Origin: Acidobacteriota bacterium
Lineage (GTDB): Bacteria; Acidobacteriota; Blastocatellia; UBA7656
Length of the DNA: 64,000 nucleotides
Reading direction: 5' to 3'
Assembly: GCA_038040445.1 (NCBI GenBank)
Contig: JBBPIG010000006.1
Coordinates: forward strand, 86,659 to 150,658
The position numbers and the translations under genes were made by a program. Shown here piece by piece: positions 8,871 to 18,450 of this stretch; position 1 is the first letter of the stretch, and every line of letters begins with the position of its first letter. Under the pieces are notes generated by a model, which was given only the letters and a program-made list of their open reading frames with translations, had not been told where the DNA came from and made no database searches.

Positions 8871-9126
8871 CTGACACAAGTGACGGTTAGTCGCGTAGCC
8901 GGGCTTCCGTCGTGCAGATCTCAATTGCGCCAAGACTGGGCATTAGCCAACCTACAATTTCAAGGGTCAAAGCATTCATCGCGTCGCCCCTGGGACACTC
9001 CTTGACTAGAATGGATAAGATAGATAGGTTGTCAGCTTGATCACTCCATCTGAAAGTCGTAAGATCAGTTTGCCCAGAACCTCTCGCTTCGGTGAATTGG
9101 GAAATGACAACGATTGGGAGGCAATC
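8871..9126. other. intergenic region, no gene seen
   Basis: Between the deoB remnant and the next secreted protein. The last part is relatively AT-rich and contains the ribosome-binding site GGGAGG of the following gene. No convincing coding region or RNA. Confidence 0.5.
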
Positions 9127-9534
9127 ATGCGATTATCACTGCGTTTGGCGCTGCTCTTAGTGCTGTTGAGCATCTGTGCGACTCCGTCATCTCGGGCGCA
9201 GACTCCTACAGAGTTGTTGCTTGGCAAATGGAGACTGCGAGGTGGCAACAGATTGATTGCCTCTCTGGAGATTAAGGTTAATGGTTACTCATATGCGGTG
9301 CTCCCAAACTATAGAGAGACGGGAAGGATTATTCTATACCCGAGCAATCCAACTTGGATCGATTTGTCCATCGCCACCGGTCCCAACAAAGGAAAGACAA
9401 CAATGGGGATCTTCAGCATCAAGAACTCCAGACTGCAGTTGTGCCTTGGCAAGCTGGGTGGGCAAAGACCTGCAGAGTTAAAAAGTGATCCGAAACAGGA
9501 GGTGATTCTGTGGGAAGGATCGAAGACCCAATAA
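9127..9534 (+). CDS. secreted small protein, TIGR03067-like
   Basis: 135 aa from the ATG at 9127 with GGGAGG just upstream. Signal peptide MRLSLRLALLLVLLSICATPSSRA. The mature part opens with LLGKWRLRGGNRLIASLEIK and ends LQLCLGKLGGQRPAELKSDP. The pattern 'GkW....; L.lC....G..RP.e..s' matches the TIGR03067 beta-rich domain known mainly from planctomycetes and acidobacteria, whose function is unknown. Recognition is by motif only. Confidence 0.65.
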   Translation: MRLSLRLALLLVLLSICATPSSRAQTPTELLLGKWRLRGGNRLIASLEIKVNGYSYAVLPNYRETGRIILYPSNPTWIDLSIATGPNKGKTTMGIFSIKNSRLQLCLGKLGGQRPAELKSDPKQEVILWEGSKTQ

Positions 9535-9559
9535 GACCGACTTCGACGTGGAGGATGTC

Positions 9560-10114
9560 ATGACTACAACAGGGAATGCTCAGGGAAGCACGGGAGGCAA
9601 GACTTCCGAGGCGAAATCAAAGCCAACGTTCGAGCTCTGGGACATGAGCCTCAGATCACTTACATTGGTCTTCCTGGTTGTCGGGGTTGGCTGGACATTA
9701 TTTACATACTTTGAAAACAGAAGGCAAGAATACGAATTCACGCTTTATAAGGAGCGAAAGGAAGTGTATTACCCGGTGTGTAAGGCGGCCGCCGAGATTG
9801 TCTCCTCTAGATCATTGACTGAGGCCGCACCCGCGATCAGGGCTTTCGAGACGCTCTATTATGCCGGGGTGCGTAGCGTCGCCGAGGAGGATGTCAATGA
9901 GGCTATCAACGGTTTTGCCGAGGCCCTGATGGATTTCAAGGGCGGCCGTGACAATGAGCCGCCGCCATTCGAACTAATCACCCTGTCAGACGATTTATCA
10001 AACAAATCAATGAACGCCCTTGCCCTGCGGAGAGTGTTTGGCGTGGATAACGAATCGAAAAGAAACGGCAGTAAAGCTCCAGAGAAAACCGCGGAAATGG
10101 CGCCAACTAACTGA
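9560..10114 (+). CDS. membrane-anchored protein of unknown function
   Basis: 184 aa from the ATG at 9560; GGAGG lies 5 nt before it, making this start better than the GTG at 9548. One transmembrane segment (SLTLVFLVVGVGWTLFTYF, residues ~33-52) follows a short soluble N-terminus. The rest is a mostly alpha-helical domain starting NRRQEYEFTLYKERKEVYYPVC. I do not recognise the family. It follows the TIGR03067-like gene after 25 bp, so the two may form one unit. Confidence 0.65.
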   Translation: MTTTGNAQGSTGGKTSEAKSKPTFELWDMSLRSLTLVFLVVGVGWTLFTYFENRRQEYEFTLYKERKEVYYPVCKAAAEIVSSRSLTEAAPAIRAFETLYYAGVRSVAEEDVNEAINGFAEALMDFKGGRDNEPPPFELITLSDDLSNKSMNALALRRVFGVDNESKRNGSKAPEKTAEMAPTN

Positions 10115-10190
10115 CGCTGCGCCGGCCTCGTTGTCGGCTGGTGGACTTTCCGTATGCACATCACCCCCGCGCCTCGCACAACTTACTAGC

Positions 10191-12371
10191 TCACGTCCGC
10201 TGTCCGGCGCGCGACTTCGCTAGGCGACCTTTCACAAGGTTCGATACAGCCTGATATAGCTCATCAACAACGCCTTGCTCTGATCTCCCGCAGAAGCCGA
10301 TTGCTTCAAGCGTCAACATATCAAGCCGACGGCGATCAGGACGCTGTACTTCTTCGAAGACCGAGTACACCGGACGGCGCGACAACTCCAAAATTGCCGC
10401 TTCAAGTTTCTTCTTTATCGACGCCGGTAACTTGCGCGGATCGGGCAGCAGTATTTGTTCGGCCACTGCGACGTCGATGTCGGCGATCGCTTGCGCGCCG
10501 GTCATCTGCCGGCAAGTGATCTCGGCGTAGTAGCGCGCCCAGGTTGAGTTGAGTAGCGCCGCAAGCGCGAGTTCCGATACGCCGCCGTTCGGGAAGATGC
10601 CGTACAGCTTCTTATCTTCAAAAACACCCGCGCGATTCAAGGCGACGACCCAGCGCTCGCCAACCTTCGAAGGGAAGATCAGCGGGGCGGGTTGCATATC
10701 GCGCGCCACCGAATACCACGGATCGCGTGACGCGCAAGTGGGCCTCTGGTCATAGCCTGCGCGCTCGCCGCTTTTGATGTACTCGAGCGCTCGAGTGCCG
10801 GAAAGCTTGTCGGCAGCAAGGGGGCAGTTGAATAGCATCCTTTGCGATGCCACTCGCTCGAGCAGAACTCCACGAACCTCCTTCAGAGAGAAGACCACCG
10901 GCGAGAGCAGTTCTGATTCGATCTCTCGCAACTTTCCCTCAGAGTCGCGCACAACCGTGAGCCCGTTGGTTGATCTCTTTGCCTGCGAGCGCCGGCCGCC
11001 AGCTCTCGTCTCTGTTGGCGTGTCAGCCCGACTGAGATAAAAAAACTCATTGGCGCCGGTAGTGACGCCGCGCCGCACCGAAGCCACCTCCGCCAACGCG
11101 AGCAACGCCCCTTCGCCCTTTGCGCTTCGCCCTTCGCCCCTTGCCCCTTGCCCTTCGCCCTTCGTACCTTGCCCTTTGCCCTTCGCCCCTTGCCCCTTGC
11201 TCTTTGCGCTTCGCCCTTCGCCCTTCGCCCTTTGCCCGTCGTCCGTCGTCCGTCCTCCGTCCTCCTTCACGTAGAAGAACTCATTAGCGCCCGTCTTAAC
11301 GCCGAAGCGGACACTTGCCATCTTCGACAAGCTTCGCAATCGCGAACTGCCGCGTTCAATCACCTTGAAGAAGACGTCGTCCGCGCGCAGGTACTTGCCC
11401 CACCCTTGTGCGACGGCGCGCGCGACTAGCTGGGGGGCTTTCGTCGTAGCAGCCGTCGTAGCAGGCAACAGCTCCGACTGACCGATGACGCGAATTCGAT
11501 ACCGCTCGCCGGTCGATGAAGTCACGCCTCGTTCGATGTCGCTCGCAAGCTGCACCGCGGCATTGGGTTGCCCGTCCTTATGCGCGCTGTCTTCCCCGAG
11601 AATCTCTGTCAGCGCGCGATTGAACCGGACAAACCGAATTGCGTTCCTGTCTCTTGCGCGCGGATCGGGTTCGCGTTCGAGCACGGTGATTGCCGTGTTT
11701 ATCGACGCGTCTTCAAAGAAGCTTTCACAGCCGGATTCAATGACTGCAATCACTCGGAAGTTAGCAAGCAGAAACTCGCGTAGCGCTGCCCCGTATCCTA
11801 CATCGAGCCAACTGCCTGCTGTCAGAAACACCAGCCGCCCTCGACTCTTCAGGAATCGAATCGAATGAGCGAAGAAATAGACGTAGATGTCCGAGCGGCC
11901 GGACCAACGCGGCCAGAACACCTCCAGCGAAGCCACTCGATCGCGAACCAGGCAAGCTTCTATGCGGCGCTTGTCCGTCGAGCCTACTACTTCGTGCCGG
12001 ATATACGGCGGGTTGCCGATGACGGCGTCGAACTCGAGCGGCAGCGACGTCGTCCGGTTCAATCTCGCGCCGGGTTCAACATCAAAGAAGTCAGCAACCG
12101 CAACGCAAGCGCCCGTTCGACGAGCGAGCCTTCCCGCGGACGGCGACCGCTCCACTCCGAAGACCTCTCGTGCCAGCCTCGGTGAATCACCATGAGCCGC
12201 GAGCCGGTTCTTAAGCCCGAGCGCCTCTTCAAGCAACCTCCCATCTCCGCAACTCGGGTCAAGCACCAGGTCGCCGGGCCGACGGATTGCGAAGGCCGCT
12301 AATAGGCGCGCCACCTCGCGAGGCGTGTAGTGCTGACCGTAACGATGCCTCTCATCTCTCGAGTTTGCCAT
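10191..12371 (-). CDS. Eco57I/TaqI-like N6-adenine DNA methyltransferase
   Basis: 726 aa from the ATG at 12371 (MANSRDERHRYGQHYTPREV); the frame stays open upstream to 12482. SAM-binding motif LDPSCGDGRLL (residues ~33-43) and catalytic motif NPPYIRHE are intact, as in type II methylases that make N6-methyladenine. The C-terminal half resembles the TaqI-type target-recognition domain. A low-complexity Lys-Gly-Glu-rich segment of 7-residue period, encoded by a heptamer DNA repeat (11107-11270), interrupts that half. It is flanked by two copies of ASVR.GV.TGANEFFY. No restriction partner is adjacent, so it may be an orphan methylase or a fused type IIG enzyme. Confidence 0.85.
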   Translation of the reverse strand: MANSRDERHRYGQHYTPREVARLLAAFAIRRPGDLVLDPSCGDGRLLEEALGLKNRLAAHGDSPRLAREVFGVERSPSAGRLARRTGACVAVADFFDVEPGARLNRTTSLPLEFDAVIGNPPYIRHEVVGSTDKRRIEACLVRDRVASLEVFWPRWSGRSDIYVYFFAHSIRFLKSRGRLVFLTAGSWLDVGYGAALREFLLANFRVIAVIESGCESFFEDASINTAITVLEREPDPRARDRNAIRFVRFNRALTEILGEDSAHKDGQPNAAVQLASDIERGVTSSTGERYRIRVIGQSELLPATTAATTKAPQLVARAVAQGWGKYLRADDVFFKVIERGSSRLRSLSKMASVRFGVKTGANEFFYVKEDGGRTTDDGQRAKGEGRSAKSKGQGAKGKGQGTKGEGQGARGEGRSAKGEGALLALAEVASVRRGVTTGANEFFYLSRADTPTETRAGGRRSQAKRSTNGLTVVRDSEGKLREIESELLSPVVFSLKEVRGVLLERVASQRMLFNCPLAADKLSGTRALEYIKSGERAGYDQRPTCASRDPWYSVARDMQPAPLIFPSKVGERWVVALNRAGVFEDKKLYGIFPNGGVSELALAALLNSTWARYYAEITCRQMTGAQAIADIDVAVAEQILLPDPRKLPASIKKKLEAAILELSRRPVYSVFEEVQRPDRRRLDMLTLEAIGFCGRSEQGVVDELYQAVSNLVKGRLAKSRAGQRT
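11107..11270. repeat. in-frame heptamer tandem repeat inside the methylase gene
   Basis: About 23 tandem 7-mers of the GCCCTTC/GCCCTTT/GCCCCTT type, changing to GTCCGTC/CTCCGTC near 11240. Three 7-mers are 21 bp, so the coding frame is kept. The encoded stretch repeats KGEG/KGQG with a 7-residue period. Confidence 0.85.
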
Positions 12372-12490
12372 CGCGTTTCCAGTAGCAGTGGACAGGCAAG
12401 CTTGATAGCCTCGACGCCCGGCAACTACAATTCTTCTTAGCCTTCGCCGACTACCGAGCCGCGCGGGCTGAGTGTACAGCACACAACCGC

Positions 12491-13504
12491 ATGACGAAAG
12501 ATCGCATACTCGAACACCTCGCCCGGATGCCGTTCATCCCGCTACCGAAGCTGAGGAACGCGCACGCGCAGACGCTTGCGGGCTCGCTGATCCCGCGCCG
12601 GTTCAAACTTGTTACCGAGCGCGCTGAGCCGCGCTATTTTGATAGTGGGCCCGGCGTCCGAGTGCTGGCCCACTGCTCGTGGCAAAACGAGCGCGCGACT
12701 CGGCCGACGCTTGTAATACTCCACGGCATGGAAGGCTCGACCGAATCGCGCTACATGCTCGGCACCGCGGACAAGGCTCTGGCGGCCGGGTTCAACGCGG
12801 TGCGAGTGAACACGCGAAACTGCGGCGGAACGGAGCACCTGACCTCGACGCTTTATCACGCGGGGTTGACCGACGACCTGCGACATATTATCTCGGAGCT
12901 TGGAGAGCGCGATGGCCTCGGAGAACTTTATCTGGCGGGTTTCTCGCTTGGCGGCAACGTCGTGCTCAAGCTTGCCGGTGAATACGGCGGCGGCGCGCCT
13001 CAGCAGTTGAAAGGTGTGATCGCGGTTTCTCCGACGATTGATCTGAACGCTTCGGCGGACGCGATCGAGCAGCGATCGAATATGATTTACAACATGCGAT
13101 TCGTTTGGAGCCTGAGGGCCAGGATGCGGCGGAAGGCGCGTCTGTTCCCCGAGCGCTACGACGCATCGAGGCTGCGAGGCGTATGGTCGATTCGCAAGTT
13201 CGATGATGTTTACACCGCGCCGCATTCTGGATTCGGCAACGTGGCTACCTACTATGAGCGGGCAAGCTCGCTTCAGTTTATCAATCGGATCACGGTTCCA
13301 ACGTTGATCGTTCACGCGCAGGATGACCCGTTCATTCCGTTCGCGTCGTTCAAGCACCGCGACATCGAAGCGAATCCGAACGTCGCACTTCTCGCGCCGG
13401 AGCAAGGCGGGCACGTCGGCTTCATCTCGGCCGATCGCGAAGGTGAAGAACGCTTCTGGGCTGAAATGATGGCAGTTGAGTTCGTGAAGTTATTAAGTAG
13501 TTAG
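12491..13504 (+). CDS. YheT-family alpha/beta hydrolase
   Basis: 337 aa, ATG at 12491. Typical YheT/ABHD1 start (lakMPFIPLPKLRNAHAQTLAGSLIPR), oxyanion segment VILHGMEGSTESRY, nucleophile elbow GFSLGGNVVLK (Ser ~157), acid in VHAQDDPFIPF and His in EQGGHVGF. The catalytic triad is complete. Family members are membrane-associated esterases or lipases with loosely defined substrates. It is divergent from the methylase gene and followed by the palindrome array. Confidence 0.88.
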   Translation: MTKDRILEHLARMPFIPLPKLRNAHAQTLAGSLIPRRFKLVTERAEPRYFDSGPGVRVLAHCSWQNERATRPTLVILHGMEGSTESRYMLGTADKALAAGFNAVRVNTRNCGGTEHLTSTLYHAGLTDDLRHIISELGERDGLGELYLAGFSLGGNVVLKLAGEYGGGAPQQLKGVIAVSPTIDLNASADAIEQRSNMIYNMRFVWSLRARMRRKARLFPERYDASRLRGVWSIRKFDDVYTAPHSGFGNVATYYERASSLQFINRITVPTLIVHAQDDPFIPFASFKHRDIEANPNVALLAPEQGGHVGFISADREGEERFWAEMMAVEFVKLLSS

Positions 13505-13553
13505 GAGGCACTAGCCGCGTTGGAGTCGTGCCTCGGTCATCGAGGCAAAAATC

Positions 13554-13912
13554 CCACCAACGCAGTTGGTGGATTGTTGATACCTAGCCTACCACGAGAT
13601 TCGGCGCATCGGTCCTGAATCCCACCAACGCAGTTGGTGGATCGTTCATACTCGGCCTACAACGGTGGCGCCCAGCCGGCTCGCCCCTTTGAATCCCACC
13701 AACGCAGTTGGTGGATCGTTCAGACCCGGCCTACAAACCGATTGCGGCCAGGCTGAATGCGTGGTGGGTTCAACGAGGCGAGCCGCCTGAGCGTCGCTGT
13801 TGTAGGTAGTGTATGAACGATCCACCAACTGCGTTGGTGGGATTCAGGAGCTGGCACGCTGGGCACTGCCGTTGTAGGCCGAGTATGAACAATCCACCAA
13901 CTGCGTTGGTGG
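13554..13912. repeat. five-copy palindromic repeat array, two orientations
   Basis: The core CCACCAACGCAGTTGGTGG is an 8-bp-arm hairpin. It occurs at 13554, 13622 and 13696 and, as its reverse complement, at 13822 and 13894. Spacing is 68, 74, 126 and 72 bp. Each core carries a conserved tail containing GTTCATACTCGGCCTACAA, so the real unit is about 50 bp. The array is itself a large inverted repeat centred near 13768. It lies between co-directional genes and fills the gap at 13505-14019. Confidence 0.9.
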
Positions 13913-14019
13913 TATTGCGATCAACTTCTTACAAAGTCTTCCTAACGCTTGGCCAGAAGCAAAGCGCCATCGGCGCACAAAGTCTTGGTGCTCGCGCGGC
14001 TTTGTGTTGAAATAGCCAA

Positions 14020-14793
14020 ATGCTGAACTTCGCAATAGGCGTGGCTAGAGATGCCGGCCGGCTGCTTCGCGATCGGGTCGGCACCACGATCGACATAGAC
14101 TATAAGGGCTCGATCAATCTGGTCACCGACGTCGACCTCGCGAGCGAGAGACTAATCCGCGACGCGATCTCAACCCACCACCCACGTCACGAAATCCTTG
14201 CCGAAGAAGGCGGCCTTTCGGAAAGCAGCTCCGAGTATCGCTGGATCGTTGACCCGCTTGATGGAACGACAAACTACGCGCACGGGTATCCCATCTTCTG
14301 CGTTTCGATAGCGCTCGAATGCCGAGGCGAGGTGATGCTTGGCGTGGTCTACGATCCAATGCGCGACGAGTTGTTCACCGCAGAACGTGGAGGCGGCGCG
14401 GCGCTCAACAACCGCCCGATTCGCGTATCGAAGATAGATGACTTGATGCAGGGAATTCTATCCACCGGGTTCCCTTACGACATAAAAACCTCGAAGCTGA
14501 CGAATCTGGATCACTGGACCAACTTCGCGATGAATGCGCAGGCGCTTCGACGCGACGGAGCCGCGGCGTTGGATCTTTGCTACGTTGCGTGCGGGCGCTT
14601 CGACGGATTCTGGGAGCTGAACCTCTCTCCATGGGACACGGCCGCGGGCACGTTGATCGTCACCGAAGCAGGAGGACGCATTACGAATTTCAGCGGCGGT
14701 CCATTCTCAAACTACAAACCCGAGGTCGTGGCGAGCAATGGTCTGATACACGATCGAATGATTGAAGTGCTCGCAAGCAGGGCTGGCGGTTAG
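14020..14793 (+). CDS. suhB: inositol monophosphatase family protein
   Basis: 257 aa. All lithium-sensitive phosphatase motifs are visible: AEEGG (metal-binding Glu), [17 protein letters not shown] (DPLDGT, residues ~81-96) and [15 protein letters not shown] in the C-terminal half. It hydrolyses inositol 1-phosphate or a similar phosphomonoester; CysQ-like or fructose-1,6-bisphosphatase activity cannot be excluded by sequence. Normal length. thrB follows at once. Confidence 0.9.
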   Translation: MLNFAIGVARDAGRLLRDRVGTTIDIDYKGSINLVTDVDLASERLIRDAISTHHPRHEILAEEGGLSESSSEYRWIVDPLDGTTNYAHGYPIFCVSIALECRGEVMLGVVYDPMRDELFTAERGGGAALNNRPIRVSKIDDLMQGILSTGFPYDIKTSKLTNLDHWTNFAMNAQALRRDGAAALDLCYVACGRFDGFWELNLSPWDTAAGTLIVTEAGGRITNFSGGPFSNYKPEVVASNGLIHDRMIEVLASRAGG

Positions 14794-14815
14794 GAGCCTG
14801 CGGAAGATAAACCTG

Positions 14816-15757
14816 GTGCACACAGAAATCACAATCCCTGCCTCCACTTCAAACCTCGGCGCGAGTTTCGATGCGTGCGGGCTGGCGCTCTCGCTGTATC
14901 TGCGGGTCACGGTTGAAGACCGTGCCGGCGGATTCGAGGTCGTGCCGACGGGCGAAGGCGCGGATCGCGTGCCGCGTGACGAGTCGAACCTGATCGCCAG
15001 GGTGGCGCGTTCAGTCGCCGATCTTTGCGGAAAGAGAATTGAGGGCGCGCGGTTGCTTGTTAACAGCCAGATTCCGCTTGCGCGAGGACTAGGCAGCAGC
15101 AGTGCCGCCATTGTCGCGGGCATCTCGGTCTACGAGGCGCTGACCGGCGAGCGCTTGAGCGAGGAGGAGTTGTTTGGCTACTGTCTGCGCTTTGAAGATC
15201 ACGGCGACAACCTTGCGCCCAGTCTGCTGGGAGGGCTGGTCGTCGCCTGTGTAACAGAAACGGCAAGGCTGGAACGATCGCTCGTCACAGTGAAACGCGC
15301 GTGGCCTGAAGATGTGAAGATCGTGCTATGCATTCCTGAATTTGAAATGAATACTTCGCAGATGCGCGGTGTCTTACCCAGGGAAGTAAAGCTCGGAGAC
15401 GCAGTGTTCAACGTTCAGCGCGCGGCGCTGCTGCAAGCGCTGATCGCCGAACGCCGCTACGAACTGTTCGCCGAAGCTCTACGCGACCGCTTGCACCAGC
15501 CGCATCGCATCCCTCACGGGCCGGGGCTCGGAGAGGTGCTGCGAATGAACGAGCAGACGCGCGACTATCCGGGCTTGCTCGGTGTAGCGGTGAGCGGGGC
15601 GGGCTCGACTATGATCGCGTTCGCCACCGAGAACTTCTCGCAGATCGCCGCCGAGATGAGTTACCGGCTCGCGACGGCAGGCGTCCGGTCGCGCACGCTC
15701 GAAGTCGGCGTCGATAATAGCGGCCGCGTGGTTCGAAGTGTCACCCCGGAGGGGTGA
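14816..15757 (+). CDS. thrB: homoserine kinase (GHMP family)
   Basis: 313 aa from the GTG at 14816 ([20 protein letters not shown]), which matches the family start; the frame is open to a TTG at 14762 overlapping the phosphatase gene. GHMP motif 1 [13 protein letters not shown], the phosphate loop [15 protein letters not shown] (residues ~85-99) and motif 3 [14 protein letters not shown] are all present. It phosphorylates homoserine in threonine synthesis. The phosphatase-thrB pair is translationally close. Confidence 0.92.
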   Translation: MHTEITIPASTSNLGASFDACGLALSLYLRVTVEDRAGGFEVVPTGEGADRVPRDESNLIARVARSVADLCGKRIEGARLLVNSQIPLARGLGSSSAAIVAGISVYEALTGERLSEEELFGYCLRFEDHGDNLAPSLLGGLVVACVTETARLERSLVTVKRAWPEDVKIVLCIPEFEMNTSQMRGVLPREVKLGDAVFNVQRAALLQALIAERRYELFAEALRDRLHQPHRIPHGPGLGEVLRMNEQTRDYPGLLGVAVSGAGSTMIAFATENFSQIAAEMSYRLATAGVRSRTLEVGVDNSGRVVRSVTPEG

Positions 15758-15774
15758 GATGTTTGAAGGAGTCT

Positions 15775-16749
15775 ATGAAGCGTTACGCTTTCATCATTAG
15801 CATCGCAGTCGCGCTCGATGCATTCGCTTTTGGAAGCACTGGCCGTTGCGCGCCGCTCTACGCCAACCGCGCTCAAGCCGCGACAACGCCGAAGGTCAGC
15901 GCCGAGTTTCAGGCTGAGGTTTCACAGCTCACCTCGACAGGCTCGAGGCTGAAAGAGGCCGTGGAAGCCAGCTTGGACGGAACGGCCCATCACCTGGCAG
16001 CCATCTTCCAACAAGAGAAACCGAAGGCTCCCAACGAGGCCTTTGAACTGCGAATCCTCGAAGGCGACGGCCGAACTTCCAAGACAATCTTCCGGCGTAG
16101 TGACTTCTTTTTCTCTTTCGCTCTCGCGCGCGAGCCAAACAAGTTGAACGCCACCGACATAAACGGCGACGGGATCAAAGAGATAATCGTTCAGAGCTCG
16201 AGCGGTGGAAATTGTTGGAGCTGCAACCCGACCGAGATCTATCAGGTGCGCAATCACAAAGCGGAGCTGATTGCCGCGGCGCCGATTCAAAGGATTGCCG
16301 ACCTCAACGGCGACGGCATTCATGAGTTGCTGGTGACCGACGCGCGATGGGAATCCTACGACGACCTGTCGCACGCGGCCTCACCGGGAGCGGTGATGGT
16401 ATACGGGTGGCGAAACGGCAAGTACGTGTATGCGGCTCGCGACTTCGCGGACTTTTACACGGGCGAGCTTGATCGCATACGCGCTTCGATCGAAGAAGCG
16501 AAGTCTCAAATAACTACCGGCGAGTATTCTGATGAGGCATACGTTGGTCTGGCGATCGCGCTTGCGCTAACCTACGCTCATACCGGCGATGTCGAGCGCG
16601 GGTTGAAGGAAATGGAAGCGTTGTTGAACTCGAACGCGAAGTCAGCGGCGCAGACTAAACACCGGCTTGTGATCATCGATGATTTCCGCAAAGGCGACAG
16701 CGCGAAGAAGCTTCGAGAGATGAAATACGGCGACCCGCTCCCGCTGTAG
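15775..16749 (+). CDS. secreted FG-GAP/VCBS-like protein
   Basis: 324 aa from the ATG at 15775 with AAGGAG 4-9 nt upstream; the stop of thrB lies 18 bp before. Signal peptide MKRYAFIISIAVALDAFAFG. Two calcium-binding-like segments DINGDGIKEIIVQSS and DLNGDGIHELLV are typical of FG-GAP/VCBS beta-propeller blades. The C-terminal part has a TPR-like helical region (EYSDEAYVGLAIALALTYAHTGDVERGLKEMEALL). Exact function unknown; a surface or periplasmic binding role is inferred. Confidence 0.7.
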   Translation: MKRYAFIISIAVALDAFAFGSTGRCAPLYANRAQAATTPKVSAEFQAEVSQLTSTGSRLKEAVEASLDGTAHHLAAIFQQEKPKAPNEAFELRILEGDGRTSKTIFRRSDFFFSFALAREPNKLNATDINGDGIKEIIVQSSSGGNCWSCNPTEIYQVRNHKAELIAAAPIQRIADLNGDGIHELLVTDARWESYDDLSHAASPGAVMVYGWRNGKYVYAARDFADFYTGELDRIRASIEEAKSQITTGEYSDEAYVGLAIALALTYAHTGDVERGLKEMEALLNSNAKSAAQTKHRLVIIDDFRKGDSAKKLREMKYGDPLPL

Positions 16750-16784
16750 AGCCAACAAAGCTTGTTCCTCCCCAGCACCAACAG

Positions 16785-16919
16785 GATGCTCAAAACCTGT
16801 TTGCCGCCACTAAGACTCAAAGACACTAAGGCGCACCAGATCAGTGAACACACCGACTTAATCGGTTCGGGCTTCTTTGTGACTTTGGGTCTTAGTGGCA
16901 AGAAAGCGGTTTCAGCATC
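16785..16919. repeat. long imperfect inverted repeat between convergent genes
   Basis: The arm starting GATGCT (16785) reads GCCACTAAGACTCAAAG further in. The opposite arm ends AGCATC (16919) and its reverse complement reads GCCACTAAGACCCAAAG. The arms are ~45 bp and partly built from 7-mers. They fill the gap between the FG-GAP gene and the SLBB gene and probably act as a bidirectional terminator. Confidence 0.7.
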
Positions 16920-16932
16920 TCGGGCGTGCCAG

Positions 16933-17703
16933 CTAATCTTGTTCGTTACCGGCTTCGAACAGACTCAAATCCAACCGCGCCATGCAGGGACGCGAACCGC
17001 GGCAAGGAACTAAAACCGGAATCGGCGGAATATCCAGGAACCGCCAAAACACAGTCCTGGCCCGATCATTCGGAACGATGATGATGTCATTCGGCTGGAG
17101 GGGGACGTCTTTCTGTTTCCCGCTCATCACGGCATCGAGGTCGACGTTGATTTCTAGCCGCGTCCCGGTTGAATCCTGCCGGAATATGACTACTCGGCCA
17201 GTCTTTGCTCTGACGGTCACGCCGCGAGCAAGCGACACCGCCTGCACCAACGTCATGCCTTCTTTGAACGGGAACGACCCCGCCGCGGTCACTTCTCCTG
17301 TGACGAAGACAACGTCGGCCTGAGGGATGTTCACAATGTCGCCCGGCTCGAGATTCGTAGCCGCCTCGAGATTGCCCGTGAGCGATGCATCGATCTTTAC
17401 GTACCGCACGAGTGAATCCGGGGTCTTGAGCCTGCGTATGATAAAGGCGGTCGAGCCGTGACTATCCGCAAGCCCCCCTGCCAGGGCGAGAAGTTTCAAC
17501 AGCGACGGGGCGCTCTCAATCCGGTAAACGCCAGGCTTGTTCACCGCGCCTTGAATGAAGTATGCGTATGCGTCACCCGGTGTTTGACTGGAACCGCCGG
17601 CAACCGACTGCGCGTGACCCGTCGGCAGATTGGCTTGCGTCAAGCTCGCGAGTGTCAGCAAAAGGCTAACCGTTAGCACTGCGGTTCTTTTTGACATTGC
17701 CAT
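16933..17703 (-). CDS. secreted SLBB-domain polysaccharide-export-like protein
   Basis: 256 aa from the ATG at 17703 (an alternative at 17697 gives MSKRTAVL). Signal peptide MAMSKRTAVLTVSLLLTLASLTQA. Two SLBB (soluble ligand-binding beta-grasp) domains: YFIQGAVNKPGVYRIES (first, residues ~50-110) and VFVTGEVTAAGSFPFKEGMTLVQAVSLARG (second). The C-terminus carries LQPNDIIIVPND. Such domains occur in Wza-type outer-membrane export proteins. The poly-saccharide-export N-domain is missing, so a binding or adaptor role is more likely. It lies 22 bp after plsC. Confidence 0.75.
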   Translation of the reverse strand: MAMSKRTAVLTVSLLLTLASLTQANLPTGHAQSVAGGSSQTPGDAYAYFIQGAVNKPGVYRIESAPSLLKLLALAGGLADSHGSTAFIIRRLKTPDSLVRYVKIDASLTGNLEAATNLEPGDIVNIPQADVVFVTGEVTAAGSFPFKEGMTLVQAVSLARGVTVRAKTGRVVIFRQDSTGTRLEINVDLDAVMSGKQKDVPLQPNDIIIVPNDRARTVFWRFLDIPPIPVLVPCRGSRPCMARLDLSLFEAGNEQD

Positions 17704-17725
17704 GACTGCGGAAGTTATATCGCCG

Positions 17726-18406
17726 TTAGGGGTTGGTTTCAAGCGAGAGAGTATCGCCGGCCTCCGGTGCGGGCAAGCTCGCGGGATCGAGTGCGGTTGC
17801 CACAATGTCGTGAGTCCTTCTCGCGAGTTGCCGCGCGCGTTCTTTCAGTTCGGACCTGCTCGCCTCTTCATCCATACGCTCGACTTTGATCGGCGGGTGA
17901 TACGTGATTGTCAGCTTGCCCAGCCGCGGGAGCATTTGCCCTACCGGCCAGATCGTACCCGCTCCCTGGATCGTCACGGGCACGATGGGAACACCGTGAG
18001 CCAAAGCCAACCTGAACGCGCCCATCTTGAACCCCATCAGCTTCCCGGTTTTAGTGCGGCCGCCTTCCGGAAACATCACTAACGCGCGCCCCCTCCGCAG
18101 CATATCGATCGCCTCTCGTTGAGCCGACGCATCCCCAGCTACATCAAGGTTCACCGGGAACGCCCCGAACATTCGCATCATGAGTCCGAACACCGGTATG
18201 CGAAACGGCTTGTCCCACGCCATGTAGTAGACGCGTCTGCGCACCGGGACGGTGATCCAGACCGGATCGGCGTAGGTGACGTGATTTGGTGTAATAATGC
18301 AAGCGCCTTCGCTCGGGATGTTCTCGACGCCGTGGAACTCAATTTTGAACAGCATCCGGCAAAGCCACCAAACGAATGGGCTGAGCACGGCTATTAGAAA
18401 TCGCAT
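17726..18406 (-). CDS. plsC: 1-acyl-sn-glycerol-3-phosphate acyltransferase
   Basis: 226 aa with an N-terminal membrane segment (MRFLIAVLSPFVWWLCRML). The acyltransferase motif I NHVTYAD (H-x4-D, residues ~42-47) and motif III VMFPEGGRTKTG are complete, as is the proline of motif IV (GVPIVPV). It makes phosphatidic acid from lysophosphatidic acid at the inner membrane. Length is usual for the PlsC family. Confidence 0.9.
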   Translation of the reverse strand: MRFLIAVLSPFVWWLCRMLFKIEFHGVENIPSEGACIITPNHVTYADPVWITVPVRRRVYYMAWDKPFRIPVFGLMMRMFGAFPVNLDVAGDASAQREAIDMLRRGRALVMFPEGGRTKTGKLMGFKMGAFRLALAHGVPIVPVTIQGAGTIWPVGQMLPRLGKLTITYHPPIKVERMDEEASRSELKERARQLARRTHDIVATALDPASLPAPEAGDTLSLETNP

Positions 18407-18450
18407 AGTCTAACCGTTCCCGAGCGTGTTAACTGAAAGTAGGCCGTGTC

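Noticed and set aside
12542..13414. Minus-strand frame (290 codons) opposite the YheT hydrolase
   Set aside because: Arg-rich shadow of a well-supported gene on the other strand.
13554..13912. Possible CRISPR array
   Set aside because: The repeats are palindromes in both orientations with related tails, spacing is unequal, and no cas gene is nearby.
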